This document shows, one piece after another, positions 24,324 through 34,962 of a stretch of DNA of 64,000 nucleotides. The notes under the pieces are model-generated. The model saw nothing but the letters and a program-made list of their open reading frames with translations. It was not told the origin of the DNA and searched no databases. How positions within the stretch are numbered: the stretch's first letter is position 1; each line of letters opens with the position of its first letter. The stretch is taken from the NCBI GenBank assembly GCA_015499995.1, contig JADNRV010000008.1, positions 124,001-188,000 of the forward strand. Direction: 5' to 3'. Source of the stretch: Flammula alnicola (taxonomy: Eukaryota > Basidiomycota > Agaricomycetes > Agaricales > Strophariaceae). The translations under genes were made by a program, and so were the position numbers.

Positions 24324-25500
24324 TCACATAGGCAAGGGGGGAGGAACAACAGGCATTGGACGTGCTTGACTTGGGTGCACGACAGATTGCGATGCTGTCA
24401 GAAGAGTAGGTGGTTGTTGATCTGGCATAGTAACTGATCTAATATTCGAAGGATGAGCCGTCTGAAGGATGCGGTACCAGAGGCAAAAAGCGCGTGATAC
24501 GAAGGGGTGAAAAAGTTGAAGTTGCTGAAGGGCGTTGACCCTGAGGCAACGGGTAAGCAACCTGGAAGAAAATCTAGTAACTTGAAGATGCCGACGCGGT
24601 CTCTTCAGGCTGATGCAGATTCACTGGACATCCACCTGGGGCCTGGCAATGAGGCGCATAGGCACCACATTTGACATTGAGACGATGTTTCGTGCACCCC
24701 GATGCCGCGCATCGACCTTGGACTTCTCTGATAACGGGTGGCTGTAAACTTGTCCTAGTCATAAGGGCCGGCTGCGGGTAGGTATTGTGAAGCAATTGCT
24801 GGGCATGCGGAGGTGGAGAAGGGTGCGGATCCTGAACGAAGCGAAAGAATTGGGCCGTGGGGGTTTCCAAGGTACCGGAACACTGTGAATCATAGTTTGT
24901 GAGCAAAGAGCGATCTCAAGGGTAGATGGAACATACAGAAGTACAGAATTTCCCCTCTTTGCCATTCTTATCGCTCACGGTAATCTTTTGGGGTGAGGAG
25001 AATGGTGCAACCTTGATAGTTGAATCACACAAGAGATCCTGACATGGCGGCGAGGACTACATCACGCCAGCGGGTATAGACAGATTGAGAGCGATGCGAA
25101 GAAAGGGCGAGATCTTTATTCATAGAAAATCAGCTCAAGCATCTGCGATAGCAATCAAAGCGGAGCTCACGAAGGCGTTAGTAGATGGCTACATCTGAAA
25201 TATCTTTACTTGTCAGCAATAGCTAATGGAATAGAGAATGAAACTCACAATAGAATGGGCGGTGGTCAGCTTATGGTCTAAAAGCACGGGTAATGTTGTA
25301 GAGCAGGTGAGGTTGCGCAAGAAGAGATAGAGAACGACGTTGACAACAAACGCATCGTAATCGTTCACGGTTCCTGGCATGCTTTGCCGCAAGGTCACGT
25401 GGGGAAAGAGATCACTAGCCGCTTTGGGCGTTTTGAAGCTTTTCGTACGAGCATCGGGAAAGGTTGCGTAAATTGGCCCTACGAGAGCTGAATCTATAGT
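24324..25500 (-). pseudogene. Cys-rich element-encoded gene, probably decayed
   Basis: Minus-strand pieces in order: about 25500-25250 (GPIYATFPDARTKSFKTPK and TVNDYDAFVVNVVLYLFLRN), 24906-24574, and 24560-24324. The middle piece has a compact Cys/His cluster: CAASGCTKHRLNVKC followed by HCQAPGGC. This C-x4-C-(8)-C-(7)-H-C-(4)-C pattern resembles a small zinc-binding module that I associate with poorly described, repeated mushroom genes; that link is memory-based inference. Flanking residues are Pro/Gln-rich. The joins between pieces are uncertain, so an intact gene is not proven. Placement inside the hAT ends suggests an element-borne gene. Confidence 0.4.
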
Positions 25501-25582
25501 AGATATGTTTGGATATTTATGACGATCTATGCAGAATACTCACGGCCAGGGAGAATTCGCCTCTGAGTGGTCCGGACAGGGT

Positions 25583-25636
25583 GCCGGAGTCCGGCCTGAG
25601 CCGGTGAGGCGGATTTCCCATTTCCGACTTTCTCTG
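25583..25636 (-). repeat. Right terminal inverted repeat of hAT element
   Basis: Read inward it begins CAGAGAAAGTCGG and aligns with the left end; see the element entry. Confidence 0.72.
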
Positions 25637-25644
25637 GCGGCATT
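25637..25644. repeat. Right target-site duplication of hAT element
   Basis: GCGGCATT, perfect copy of 22329-22336. Confidence 0.75.
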
Positions 25645-25802
25645 GGGATTCCGAATTCGTGCCTATTAACTAAGGCTGTGCAGCAGCGATCGCAACAGTA
25701 ATACGAACTACGAACACTAACAGTTCGACTCTGACCCGCTGGCCTTCGTCACTTATTTCTAGGCCTTCGTCTTGTCCTCAGCCACGATCTTGTATAGTGC
25801 CA

Positions 25803-27331
25803 ATGTCGTACGATGACTCGGACGACCTTGCGTACAACCCATTCGCGGAACAGGACTATTATTCGTCTGGATCGAACCTAGCGCAAGGATATTACAGTTC
25901 GGCCTTCTTTCCAATGCCTTCGGAACCAGTGCTTGGACGACGACGATCTTCGTTGACGGAACAGACATCTTCCAAAGGAAATGAGGGACGGAGGAAGCAT
26001 AATCGCTCGCGTACGGAGATTCAGATTGTGCCGCATAGCGCTGGATTACATCCTTTGAAATCGGCACTTGCAAGGATTGATGGTCCTGTAGATGAAGACC
26101 TGGGCATCACAAGACCTCACCTTTCTCGCATTGTTAATGAAGGGACCTTGGTTGACATACCTTCCTCTGCACAAGACGCGACTTTCGACAAGAATCTGCC
26201 TTTACCAGAGGAGGAGAAAGAAGTTATTGTTCACCACGTACGTCGTTACGCTTCTACGTATTCAAACCCTCATTCAATAACGGCATGATGTAGGTTACCT
26301 CAAAGGATTCCTTAGCTGGTGTTTCTTTGAAGTATGGAATTTCGCTGGCGAACCTTAGACGGGCAAACCAACTATGGACTTCGGACACCATTCATCGTCG
26401 CGACGTGTTATATATCCCTATCGACCAAGCCTCTCGTGTTCGCGAATATATACCGGAACCCACCCTCATAACCTTTCCTTCCGATTCTCAGGATGTGGAG
26501 ACGAGTGTCTTCGACTCCGGCGCCACGTCGACTTCCTCGTTGGATCGAGAAAACTCCGACTCCGTTCCACCGAGCCCATCGGTTCCTATTCGCAGAATCC
26601 CCACCAAACAACTATCCTACTTCCCTCCCTCTATCCACAAAAATGTCGATCCGGGTTTACTCACAGAAGCTAATAGCCTATACCTTCAATCCACAGGAGG
26701 TTCTAGACAGAATCGATACACCCCATCCCCCGCTAGCAACTCCCTTACTTCTATTCTCACAGCCCTTCCCATTGCTGCATCCACACGAGACGAGATTATC
26801 ACAAGGCTGTCATTCGACAGTGTTAGCTCCAGTTTCAGCGACAGATCTCGAATTAATTCCGACGAAGAAGATGGACATGAATTAGACGAGGTCAAGCGGC
26901 CTAAACCGCTTAATATCGAGGGAAATGACGTCGGTGAAGATGTGGACGAGTTGTCAATGCCCACGCCAAAGGCCTCCCAACGCCTGGCGAATGCGCCATC
27001 ACCAAATCGAAACGAACCTGCAGTCGCCTTATCTTCCCTTTCAAAGGCTTCTCATGCTCGTTCACACTCTTCCACGTCACCGCCACGCTTCTACGTGTCC
27101 CAGGCTAACGAAACCTTTGTTCGGACATCCCAGATGGAGCCTTCGCCTGCGATGAAGTTGCCTAATTTCCGCAGTAGTACAATGGGGCGATCGTCAGGGA
27201 GACCTCTCCAAGAGAGTTCTAGAATAGAGCGAACAAGCAGCTTAACCCTCCCAGGAAAGAAACCCAAAATCCAGGCGGCTAGCGATTCGGATTTAATGCT
27301 GGAAAGCATGAGAACCGACAACTCGCGATAG
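25803..27331 (+). CDS. Intracellular LysM-domain protein
   Basis: Two exons (25803-26237 and 26294-27331) encode about 490 residues. There is no signal peptide. After an acidic N-terminus and an arginine-rich disordered part comes one LysM domain at about residues 139-187: VIVHHVTSKDSLAGVSLKYG, then ISLANLRRANQLW and DVLYIPI. The intron cuts the domain right after its first strand. The remaining 300 residues are Ser/Pro-rich and disordered. LysM usually binds N-acetylglucosamine polymers, but cytosolic LysM proteins of this layout are also found in animals and fungi with no known ligand. An alternative in-frame ATG lies six bases upstream at 25797. The gene starts only about 160 bp from the end of the hAT relic, so element sequence may sit in its promoter. 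Confidence 0.82.
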
Positions 27332-29085
27332 GCTATCAGCTACTATCAGCATCTTTTGCTTGGTGTTTCGGGCTGGGCTGACCCATGTGCCACTCCCCTC
27401 CGACCACAACAGCTACCAATTCGCCAACGTTGGGTCTCATTCAGGACCCCTGCCTGAGCTATGGCTTGTGTGTCCATTTTTGTGTGGGGCGACGATCAGA
27501 GAGAGCATCCAAGACCCCTGTATCGCTGATTATCCTTCCAGGACTTTTTCGATGCAGCATCCTATCCTCGGGAGGCTTTTGATCCCGTATGCCATCAGGG
27601 GTACATGCTCCTGGGTTGGGAAAATCAAAAACAAAGTGGCGAGAAGAGCAGGATCCACTTCCTAGCCATAGTCCTTGGGTTTGCCGACTGGGTCTTCCCA
27701 CGATTGTTTTGTTGTTCTATTCCCGATACGTCAATACCCCAAAATCATCTCAACTAAGATGACTTTCGTCGATCTTCCGCCCCTCAAGGCAGTTCGCATA
27801 CCTCAGTCTGGCAGAACTGAAGCAGATGGAACGTCGTAAACTGATTGCTGTATACCTACCGGTGCTGAGAATCTGCGCTGGCTTGTCCTACATCGCCGGA
27901 CATCAACGTTATTTATGAAGTATCTGATATCATCCATACCCATTCATTTGCAATATACTTCAGAATCTACCTACTCAGCGATGACCATGACATCATGAGA
28001 GAAAGTTTTTTATCTGGGTAACGGCTTTCCTCGCTTCTGTACCATAAGCTCGGACATATCCGCAGCTCCATGATTGTGTCTTCGCGGAAAACATAGAGCA
28101 ACGCGAAGGAGGGTCTTCCTGTTTGTTCAGCTGACCTTCCCAACTATCAATCCAAAGTCCACGGTTCCCCAGGCTCACGGCCCATAGATATGTAGCCGTG
28201 TACCCGACTTCAATGATTTCCGAAGCGAGGGTCCAAACTTGAAGTAAGGCAGAAACAAGTTTCAGCAATCTGTCCGAAAGGATGGCGAGGATGATCTCTC
28301 TACCGGATTCACTCACAAACGGAATTTAAGATGGGTTGTAATTTTTTTTTTGCAGTGTGCATCGTGATTCTGCTTCTGTTGTTCGTCCTCCTAATTCCTA
28401 TCTGACATTTTTTGACGCAAACTCCACATATTTCTTAGCGATCATCTATTTAAGTAAAATTTCCCTCTGGACTTTCGAGGCCGGAATTCGGGTTTGGAAA
28501 CATAAGGCGCGGTACGGTATCTGGCCTACACACACGACCAACGAATAGCACCAGGCTTTGAAGGTTGCCAGAGGATAGTGGCAGTTGGGATTTGGGCAAG
28601 AATAAACATAGATAACACTTACGGCCGATAAGTTCTAAATGAGTGGAATATTTCACTTGTCAGCCTGTGGCGCATCAGACGTCGTGTTTTTAGGTCTTGG
28701 AACCACCGAGTAAGCTATATCGAGCTACACACACAGAGGATGAGGTCAAACCTGGTTTCTCATGTCAAGGCTGTGATATTTTGCGATTGTCAAGTGAAAG
28801 ATCCGACCAGACATCGCCGCGATGAATGTGGCCTGGCGCTTCGCGAGAAATCCTAACGGACGGCGACATACCATGTAGAATAAACAGCATAAATTACAAA
28901 CCTGTCAAGCATTAATTAAATCGCCATTGTCCTGGGTTTACGATGTCGTCGCGGTTCTTGATAATCCTCGAGATTCTCCGACGATCTTCTCTGCTCCAAA
29001 ATTGTTGTAGGTTCAAACACGCCACACGGCAGAGATTAGGTGAGATCCTTTGTTCACAGAAAGAGTACATGTGTCCATATCATCA
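27332..29085. other. Intergenic with weak coding-like pieces
   Basis: No intact gene. A plus-strand frame near 27478-27740 contains FFDAASYPREAFDPVCHQG and further open codons but has an upstream in-frame TGA. A 107-codon minus-strand frame at 28316-27993 has hydrophobic helices (LLKLVSALLQVWTLASEII). Neither matches a family I know. The last part is the 3' flank of the GLTP gene. Confidence 0.35.
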
Positions 29086-29913
29086 TTACATCCCTTTAGC
29101 ATAGTCTCCCTTCTGGTAGAAAGCTTCCATGCGGGCGACAATGTCGCTCAGGGCAGCTAACCATTTATCCAGCTCTTCATTGAGTGTCTCCTGGGTCGCT
29201 GGCGCACCACCACTTGGATCGGCCGCAAGTTTAGCGTAGAAGTCTGCACGATATGGGCATGCTTTCATAGCCACCTGAGTTCAGTCATGATCAGACAACA
29301 GATGGTTTTAGGATCAAACGTTCAAGACGCACAGCAAAGATGCCCTTAACCACAAAGTTATGGAACTTTTTCAAGGTAATCTCGTAAGATTTCGTGAATG
29401 CTGTGGAAAGTTCTTCAGATTTGTTGCTCTGAGAATTTTGCAGTGCTTTGCAGGTGAAAGAAAGTCCTCGAAGGAGCCATAGAAGACCCTCGGTTGCAAC
29501 GCGTTTCTTTTCGCCCTTCTCATTCTCTACCAACGATTCCAGGGTTGCAGAGAGAGTGGGTGTAGCCTCATAACGAGTCCTTACTTTCTGGATGTTTGAT
29601 AACATTAGAAACAGCTTTTCATTACTCAATACGACTTACCGTGATGTTGCCCTTCAGGTCACTTTGCACAACAGCAAATGCGGCTGATCCAAGGAGATCT
29701 ACACGAACTTTTAGAGCGCCCTCTAAATTAGGTAGATCGATATATACCAAACAGTCCCACAAGCCCATCCGCTGCCTCCAGGAAGGCCACTGTGTCGACG
29801 CCTGCATCGGTGATGGGGACATCTGCAAAGGACTGATGCCTCCTGGGTTAACAAATTGGCCACAAAACGACTCGAATTTCACTGACCTTGACGGTCTCAA
29901 GATAAGGCGCCAT
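29086..29913 (-). CDS. Glycolipid transfer protein (GLTP/HET-C2 type)
   Basis: Five minus-strand exons encode a protein of about 200 residues that is almost entirely the GLTP domain. The glycolipid-binding residues are visible: the D-x-x-x-N-x-x-K motif in SDLKGNITK, the stacking Trp in GLLWLLRGLSF and the His in KFHNFVVKGIF. GLTP proteins pick up glycosphingolipids such as glucosylceramide at the cytosolic face of membranes. The fungal relative HET-C2 is best known from Podospora, where alleles take part in heterokaryon incompatibility and ascospore formation. The first exon encodes MAPYLETVK and is followed by an intron ending in CATCAG. The C-terminus GDYAKGM is short, as in the family. 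No extra domain is fused. Confidence 0.93.
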
Positions 29914-30192
29914 ATTTGTGGTAGCAAGAATGTGGTAACAAGAAGAAACGTGGGGGTACTGTTTGATATGTAAAAGCTCAGAAAGTGTGAGCAACGCCAG
30001 CACACAGCAGCAATTACGCCCCTGCCGGTGTGTAGCAACAGTCAACCAAGTGATCGCGACAAGATCAACATGGATCTTATCTTATCTTATCTACTCTAGC
30101 ACGCACGAATTGCGAAATGTTCTCTCTTCATTCATCCGAATGACTGACCTTCGTAAGCCGCAGTCTCTAAGCTCTTACTTTCATATCCAAAG

Positions 30193-30961
30193 ATGCCCCA
30201 TGCAGATTCCGCGTTAGTTCCAGACAGGTACGATATATTTTACCGCTTCTTTCGATCGACGTTAATCGCCAAGATTCTTTCAGTATCCAAACCAAGTCAG
30301 AATTCTGGGAGCATATCCATTTCCAGGTAGAATCCTTGTTAGATGGACAGAGACATTGGGTGCGGAATTCTCGTGGAAATATGAGCAAATCGACAACTTA
30401 TGCGCAACAGATATCGAATCTCGCAAACGCATCGAGCGTTATCTTCAATTCACTCCTTGCTTTTCCAAAGTTCTTTGGAAGGAGCGATGACAAGGCTGTA
30501 AATTGGTGTGGTGAATAATCTTTCACTTTCATCATACCATGTTTGACTTATTCTTTTATAAAGGATTTTATATTCATTCAACTTACTTTCCTGCGCCTCG
30601 CTATCCGGCGTCAGACACGGCCGATGACTCGACGCGCTTGTTGCTTGGCCCGTTTTGCGGAAAGCCTGCATGCCAGTTCATTCAAGTTGGCACAGGAAAG
30701 GCACGAGGGGTGTGCGCAGACGCTTATCTTCAACGAAAAACGGTACTTGTACCCGAGGTCGAACTATACCCAGGACATATAGCATGTGATGGAGATACGA
30801 AGAGCGAGATCGTCGTCCCTCTTGTGCTTGAAATTGAAGGTGAGGTTCGTGTTCTCGGAGTTTTGGATCTGGATTGTCTCGCCGCGAATGGGTTCGATGA
30901 CGAAGACAGGGTGGGTCTCGAAAAGATAGCAAAGACAGTAGTAAACGCATGTAATTGGTAG
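30193..30961 (+). CDS. Free methionine-R-sulfoxide reductase (GAF, fRMsr)
   Basis: Four exons encode about 180 residues forming one GAF domain. The sequence follows the fRMsr pattern: ISNLANASSVIFNSL, AVNWCGFYI, LLLGPFCGKPAC, GKARGVCADA, YPGHIACDGDTKSEIVVPL and GVLDLDCL. The three conserved cysteines of the catalytic cycle sit in GKPAC, GVC and HIAC. The enzyme reduces free L-methionine-R-sulfoxide in the cytosol using thioredoxin, protecting against oxidative damage. The usual PFG before GVCG is replaced here by TGKARGVCA, a slightly longer loop, which may be a lineage variant. The stop lies 31 bp from the stop of the converging cysteinyl-tRNA synthetase gene, so their transcripts must overlap at the 3' ends. 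Confidence 0.92.
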
Positions 30962-30992
30962 CAAGGTTGCACGAGGCGAAGAACATGAATGC

Positions 30993-33900
30993 CTATGCAT
31001 TGGTTTTCTGCCATGCCAAAAACTCTTCGTGTAGCTTAGCTTGGTTAGCATGCTCTTTCTGCACTTTCTTCGATTGGTTTTTTGTCAGCTCCTTGCCTTC
31101 GCCATCGGTTATCGGCAAGCCTTCCTCGTTCCAAGATCCGTATGTCCCTTCTGGCACGTTAGGGGGTTTGAACATGTCTCGTGGAGATACGCGTCCCTTT
31201 TCGAGCTTTTGCAACCGTTTCTGCCGTTCAGCCTCAACAGATGCAGCTTTTTTGAATGCCTTGGCTTCTTGAAGGGCGCGTTTCTCTTCTCTGGCCTTGA
31301 TCAATTCGGCTGGCGAAACCAATTTCACCAGAGCCTTTCCGTCTAAGCATAATTAAATCAATAGCGCCCAGGAATTAACCAAACGCCGAACAGACCTTCT
31401 TGATCGTCTAAAGCCACGCCCAGGGGCACCAAATCTGAATCCCTAAGTTTATCGCAAAGTGCAAGTATATCCTTCAGCGCTGTATCTCCTTTTGCCATCG
31501 CCAATCTCCGAATATTGTCGCGGAACGATGACAGTGTCCTCAAATACGGCATCAAAATTTCTTCGCGCTAGAAGGAACAGAAATGTCAACAAACTCTGGT
31601 CAAAATATCGAACAGAAATAACCATACAGTTGCATTGCCGCCGGTCTCGTCTACCTGTCCCCATCCAATTTCTGATTTCTCACCTTCCCGAGGCCAAACA
31701 TGCGGAGCATATCTCCGACCCATTGGGCGATGTTTTCGAGTAACTTAACATTGAGCGCCTTCCCACGAGAGTTGATGTACACGTTCGTTTTTGAAACCAA
31801 GTCCCGAACGACATCAATCGCTGTTGGTGTGTTGAACGAATCGCAGAGCGCCTCTCTGAACGCAGACTGTGCCTGGTAAAGACTGGAACCACATGAGTTT
31901 TCTTTCAAAATAGACTTAATTGTGACACAAACCCGTATAGCAACTCTTGTTCCGGTTGTTCAAAGTGATGATAGCCGTCTGAAACCATGCCTTCTCCATT
32001 TGCCTGATTTACTAGGGCCTTCACCGTTGTGAAAAAGTTCTACCCATAGAAACGATGAGAAACGGAACTCCGCGATAGTGGTGTTATGATTTGGTACTGA
32101 CATTAAGGGTAACCTCAAGGTTACGGACTTCTCCAGTCATCAAAGACTCGGAAAAATCAACTTTTGCATTCCAGAGCTGGGTCAAGAATGCAAGGCGCAA
32201 TTGCCGCGCAGTGAACTTCTCAAGGATTTCCTGATAAAATATGGAATCGTCAGGCATATGCAACAGGACGACAGATACAAACCTCTATTGTGATGAAGTT
32301 CTTGAGCGATTTACTCATTTTCAGGCCTTCGATGTGCAAATGGCCTGTGTGAAGGAAATAATTAACCCACGAATTGCAGTTGTGGTATGCCTGATATTTG
32401 GAACATCAGAATATAAATTATATGCATTCCAACTTATCAATTACCTCGGATTGGGCCATTTCATTATCATGGTGTGGGAATGCTAGATCGATTCCTCCAG
32501 AATGGATATCCATATTGTCGCCAAAGATAGCGCTGGCCATAACGGAGCACTCTATGTGCCATCCTGGACGACCAGGACCCCATGGCGAGGGCCATGATGG
32601 TTCTCCTGGTTTTGACGCCTTCCAAAGAGCAAAATCAGCCGTTGATCGCCGGCCAGTTTTGCTCGAGAGAGAACCTAACAATAATTAACCAAGGACATTC
32701 GTAATTGGCTTGTCAGGTTGCTGACCTTCTCCTCCTTCCAAGAGGTCTCGATTTCCAGTGCTCCAAGGTTCCAATTTGGCATAATCGTGATTTTCCGACT
32801 GGCCAAAGGCAGTGGTATTAAAATAGACACTACCTTCCGCCTCATATGCGAAACCATTGGATATGATTCGTTCCACGAATGCGACAATTTCGGGAACGTA
32901 CTCCGTCACTCGGGTGACAGTATCAGGGTCTCGCACTCTCAGTCGGGCCATATCCTCAAAGAATTTTCCTTCCCAGTAAGCTGCAAGCTTTCTGGATATG
33001 GCAGGATCTGTTACTGTTGATTTGTGCTAGTAGGGGCGTGTGAATCATCAGAGAATCCTAGATAAGGCGGGAAAACAAACCTCTGCATCCAACGACAGAG
33101 AGAGGATATCTTTTGAGGTATCAATCAGTTGATGAGCGGTCTCAACACTCGTGTTTCCGTTTTCTAGCCGGGATTGTGCAGCCTTTATAGCATCTAGAGT
33201 ACGTCTCTGTGAACCAACTAATGTTGAGGCATAACTTGGGTAATATATTGGCTAAACTTACTGCAGAGGTAAAGTACATGTCGAATTTCTCGTCTCTTTT
33301 TAGGCACTCTTGTTTCCACTCCGCGTTTTGATATATTTCAGTGATTCGCAACCAAGCAGCTTCTTCGTTCCCCTCTCTAGCCCTTTCGCTTTCGGTGACT
33401 GCCTTACTGACGCGAGTCCGAACATATGTCTTCCAAGCGTCGAGCACTTTAGACAATAGTCCAGCTGTAAGGGCCTCTGTTTGGGATCTAAATGTCTCGA
33501 GGAGATGATTTTGACGTGCTCGTTCGATGATCTTGTGATCCGCGCCAGATTAGTTTGTAGATTAGTGCAAAAAATGTATGCCTTCCCACCTTGTCGTCAA
33601 TATCTGTAACGTTCATAACAAAATGGACATCGTAGCCAAAGTAATCCGTCATAATCCTTCGGAGAATATCCTGGGTCACGTAATTCCTGTTTCACTGCAG
33701 TCAGTACAAAAATCACTTGATCTATGGTCATTCTACCTGGCGTGTCCCATATGCGAGGAATCATAGACCGTCGGACCGCAATTGTACCATTTAACATGAC
33801 GGCCGTTACGAGGGATGAATTCAGTCTGAAGGGAAATAAGATTGCTGGAAAGCTGAACTTTCAAAAAGGGTTAAACCTTCGTCCTCGTCAATGAATTGTA

Positions 33901-34074
33901 CACTCGAAGCACTGGTTCCTCCGTATGTTTTTTCGGAATCGACCAAGGAGGTTGTTGAACAGACATAGAGGAAGACTGTCGGAATCTTGTGCTTTGACGT
34001 GGAGAAAAGATATTCAGCAAGAAGTGGCGTGTTGGAAGGAGTTTAAAGTGGGCTCTAGTGCAGGTCCTAATCAT
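30993..34074 (-). CDS. Cysteinyl-tRNA synthetase, likely dual-targeted
   Basis: A many-exon minus-strand gene with every class I CysRS landmark: [19 protein letters not shown] (HIGH region and first zinc Cys), [35 protein letters not shown], and [15 protein letters not shown] (KMSKS). A Lys/Glu-rich C-terminal extension ends in WQKTNA. It charges tRNA-Cys. Two in-frame starts are available. The ATG ending at 33966 gives the cytosolic form MSVQQPPWS. The upstream ATG ending at 34074 adds a 36-residue leader, rich in Arg and without acidic residues ([17 protein letters not shown] and on), that looks like a mitochondrial presequence. Fungi often make both enzymes from one gene this way. A still earlier in-frame start exists at 34131. 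A MITE sits about 170 bp upstream. Confidence 0.94.
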
Positions 34075-34243
34075 GGAGGAGCCTCTTTTTATTGTAACAA
34101 AGGAGTCATTAACCACGTATCGATGGGTCACATGATGTCAATGTATGAACTTCGCGGTTGACATAAGCCAATCTAATGATTAATCGAGTTAAGAGTTATT
34201 CGCCAAATGTTGAAATGTGAATATGTACAATTCAAAGAGTTTA

Positions 34244-34538
34244 CAGTGACTTGCATATCAAACTGCACAAAGGATTTTTTTTTCGACTTGCTGACAAAGT
34301 GATGGCGCCTCGCGGCATACATCGGCTGCTAGCACGGAGACGGAGGTTCGGGAGTGATTGATGGTGCCTCTCGGCGGTTGGGTGCCGAGAGGTGGCGGAG
34401 ACTCGCCGGAGAGGCTCCCACTTCCGAAACTCAGTCTCCGACTCTCCGTGTTCTTGGCCGAGGCATGCCGCGAGGCACCATCACTTTGTCAGCAAGTTGA
34501 AAAAAAAATCCGTGTGCAGTTTGATATGCAAGTCACTG
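34244..34538. mobile_element. Foldback MITE, 295 bp, TA target site
   Basis: Inverted arms of about 75 bp differ at only about four positions. Both start CAGTGACTTGCATATCAAAC and include a run of nine T and CTTGCTGACAAAGTGATGG. The outer ends are flanked on both sides by TA. A TA duplication with ends starting CAGTG fits the Tc1/mariner superfamily. The centre contains a further GC-rich hairpin (about 34365-34395), so the whole element could fold as one long stem. It has no coding capacity. High arm identity suggests recent activity or little time since insertion. Confidence 0.85.
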
Positions 34539-34960
34539 TAACGCCAAACCACACTCCTTAGTTTATTGATCTTCGCATAAAACCACAGCAAGAAAGAGCT
34601 GGGGACATTAATGCTACCAAACCTTTCTACGCATCCTTTTATCGTCACGGCATGACACCGTGTCCCAATTACTTATGACAATTCGATTCAAGGTTACAGA
34701 AATGTTGTGGGTCCATGTAATAAGTCAAGTCCCGGAGTCGGAGAGTTTTCGTTGAACTTTTGAATACCAGTCTGCCGTCAGTCTCAAGCTGTGTCATACT
34801 GACACAGCAGTTCTACTACTACCCCGCAGCATGTATTTGGCCAACGCCCGGGTTACACGGCGGCCGGCGTAGCTATACGTTCTATCAGCTGGTTGAAACT
34901 GGTTGAAACTTGAAGTTGACTTGAAGTGCACTGGATGATTGAATTGAAGCGGCGTCTAAA
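34539..34960. other. Intergenic, nothing recognised
   Basis: Flank of the MITE; no gene or repeat noticed besides the element itself. Confidence 0.45.
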
Positions 34961-34962
34961 AT

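Larger units (their letters stand above)
22337..25636. mobile_element. Decayed hAT-superfamily DNA transposon, 3.3 kb
   Basis: The element is flanked by a perfect 8-bp direct repeat and has related inverted ends of about 54 bp (22337-22390 and 25583-25636). The ends share an AAGTCGGAWATGRGAAATCC core followed by GCCTCACCG and GGACTCCG, with some 85% identity in the core; the outermost 7 bases have diverged. An end starting CAGAG (read inward from the right) and an 8-bp duplication are the marks of hAT elements. Subterminal CTCCGCCTC motifs repeat at the left end, as expected for transposase binding sites. No transposase dimerisation domain or RNase H-like core was recognised. The element appears non-autonomous or badly decayed; its interior holds the remnants listed separately. 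Confidence 0.72.

Noticed and set aside
34365..34395. Separate hairpin or Rho-type terminator near the MITE centre
   Set aside because: It is part of the foldback structure of the element itself; bacterial-type terminators are not expected in a nuclear genome.
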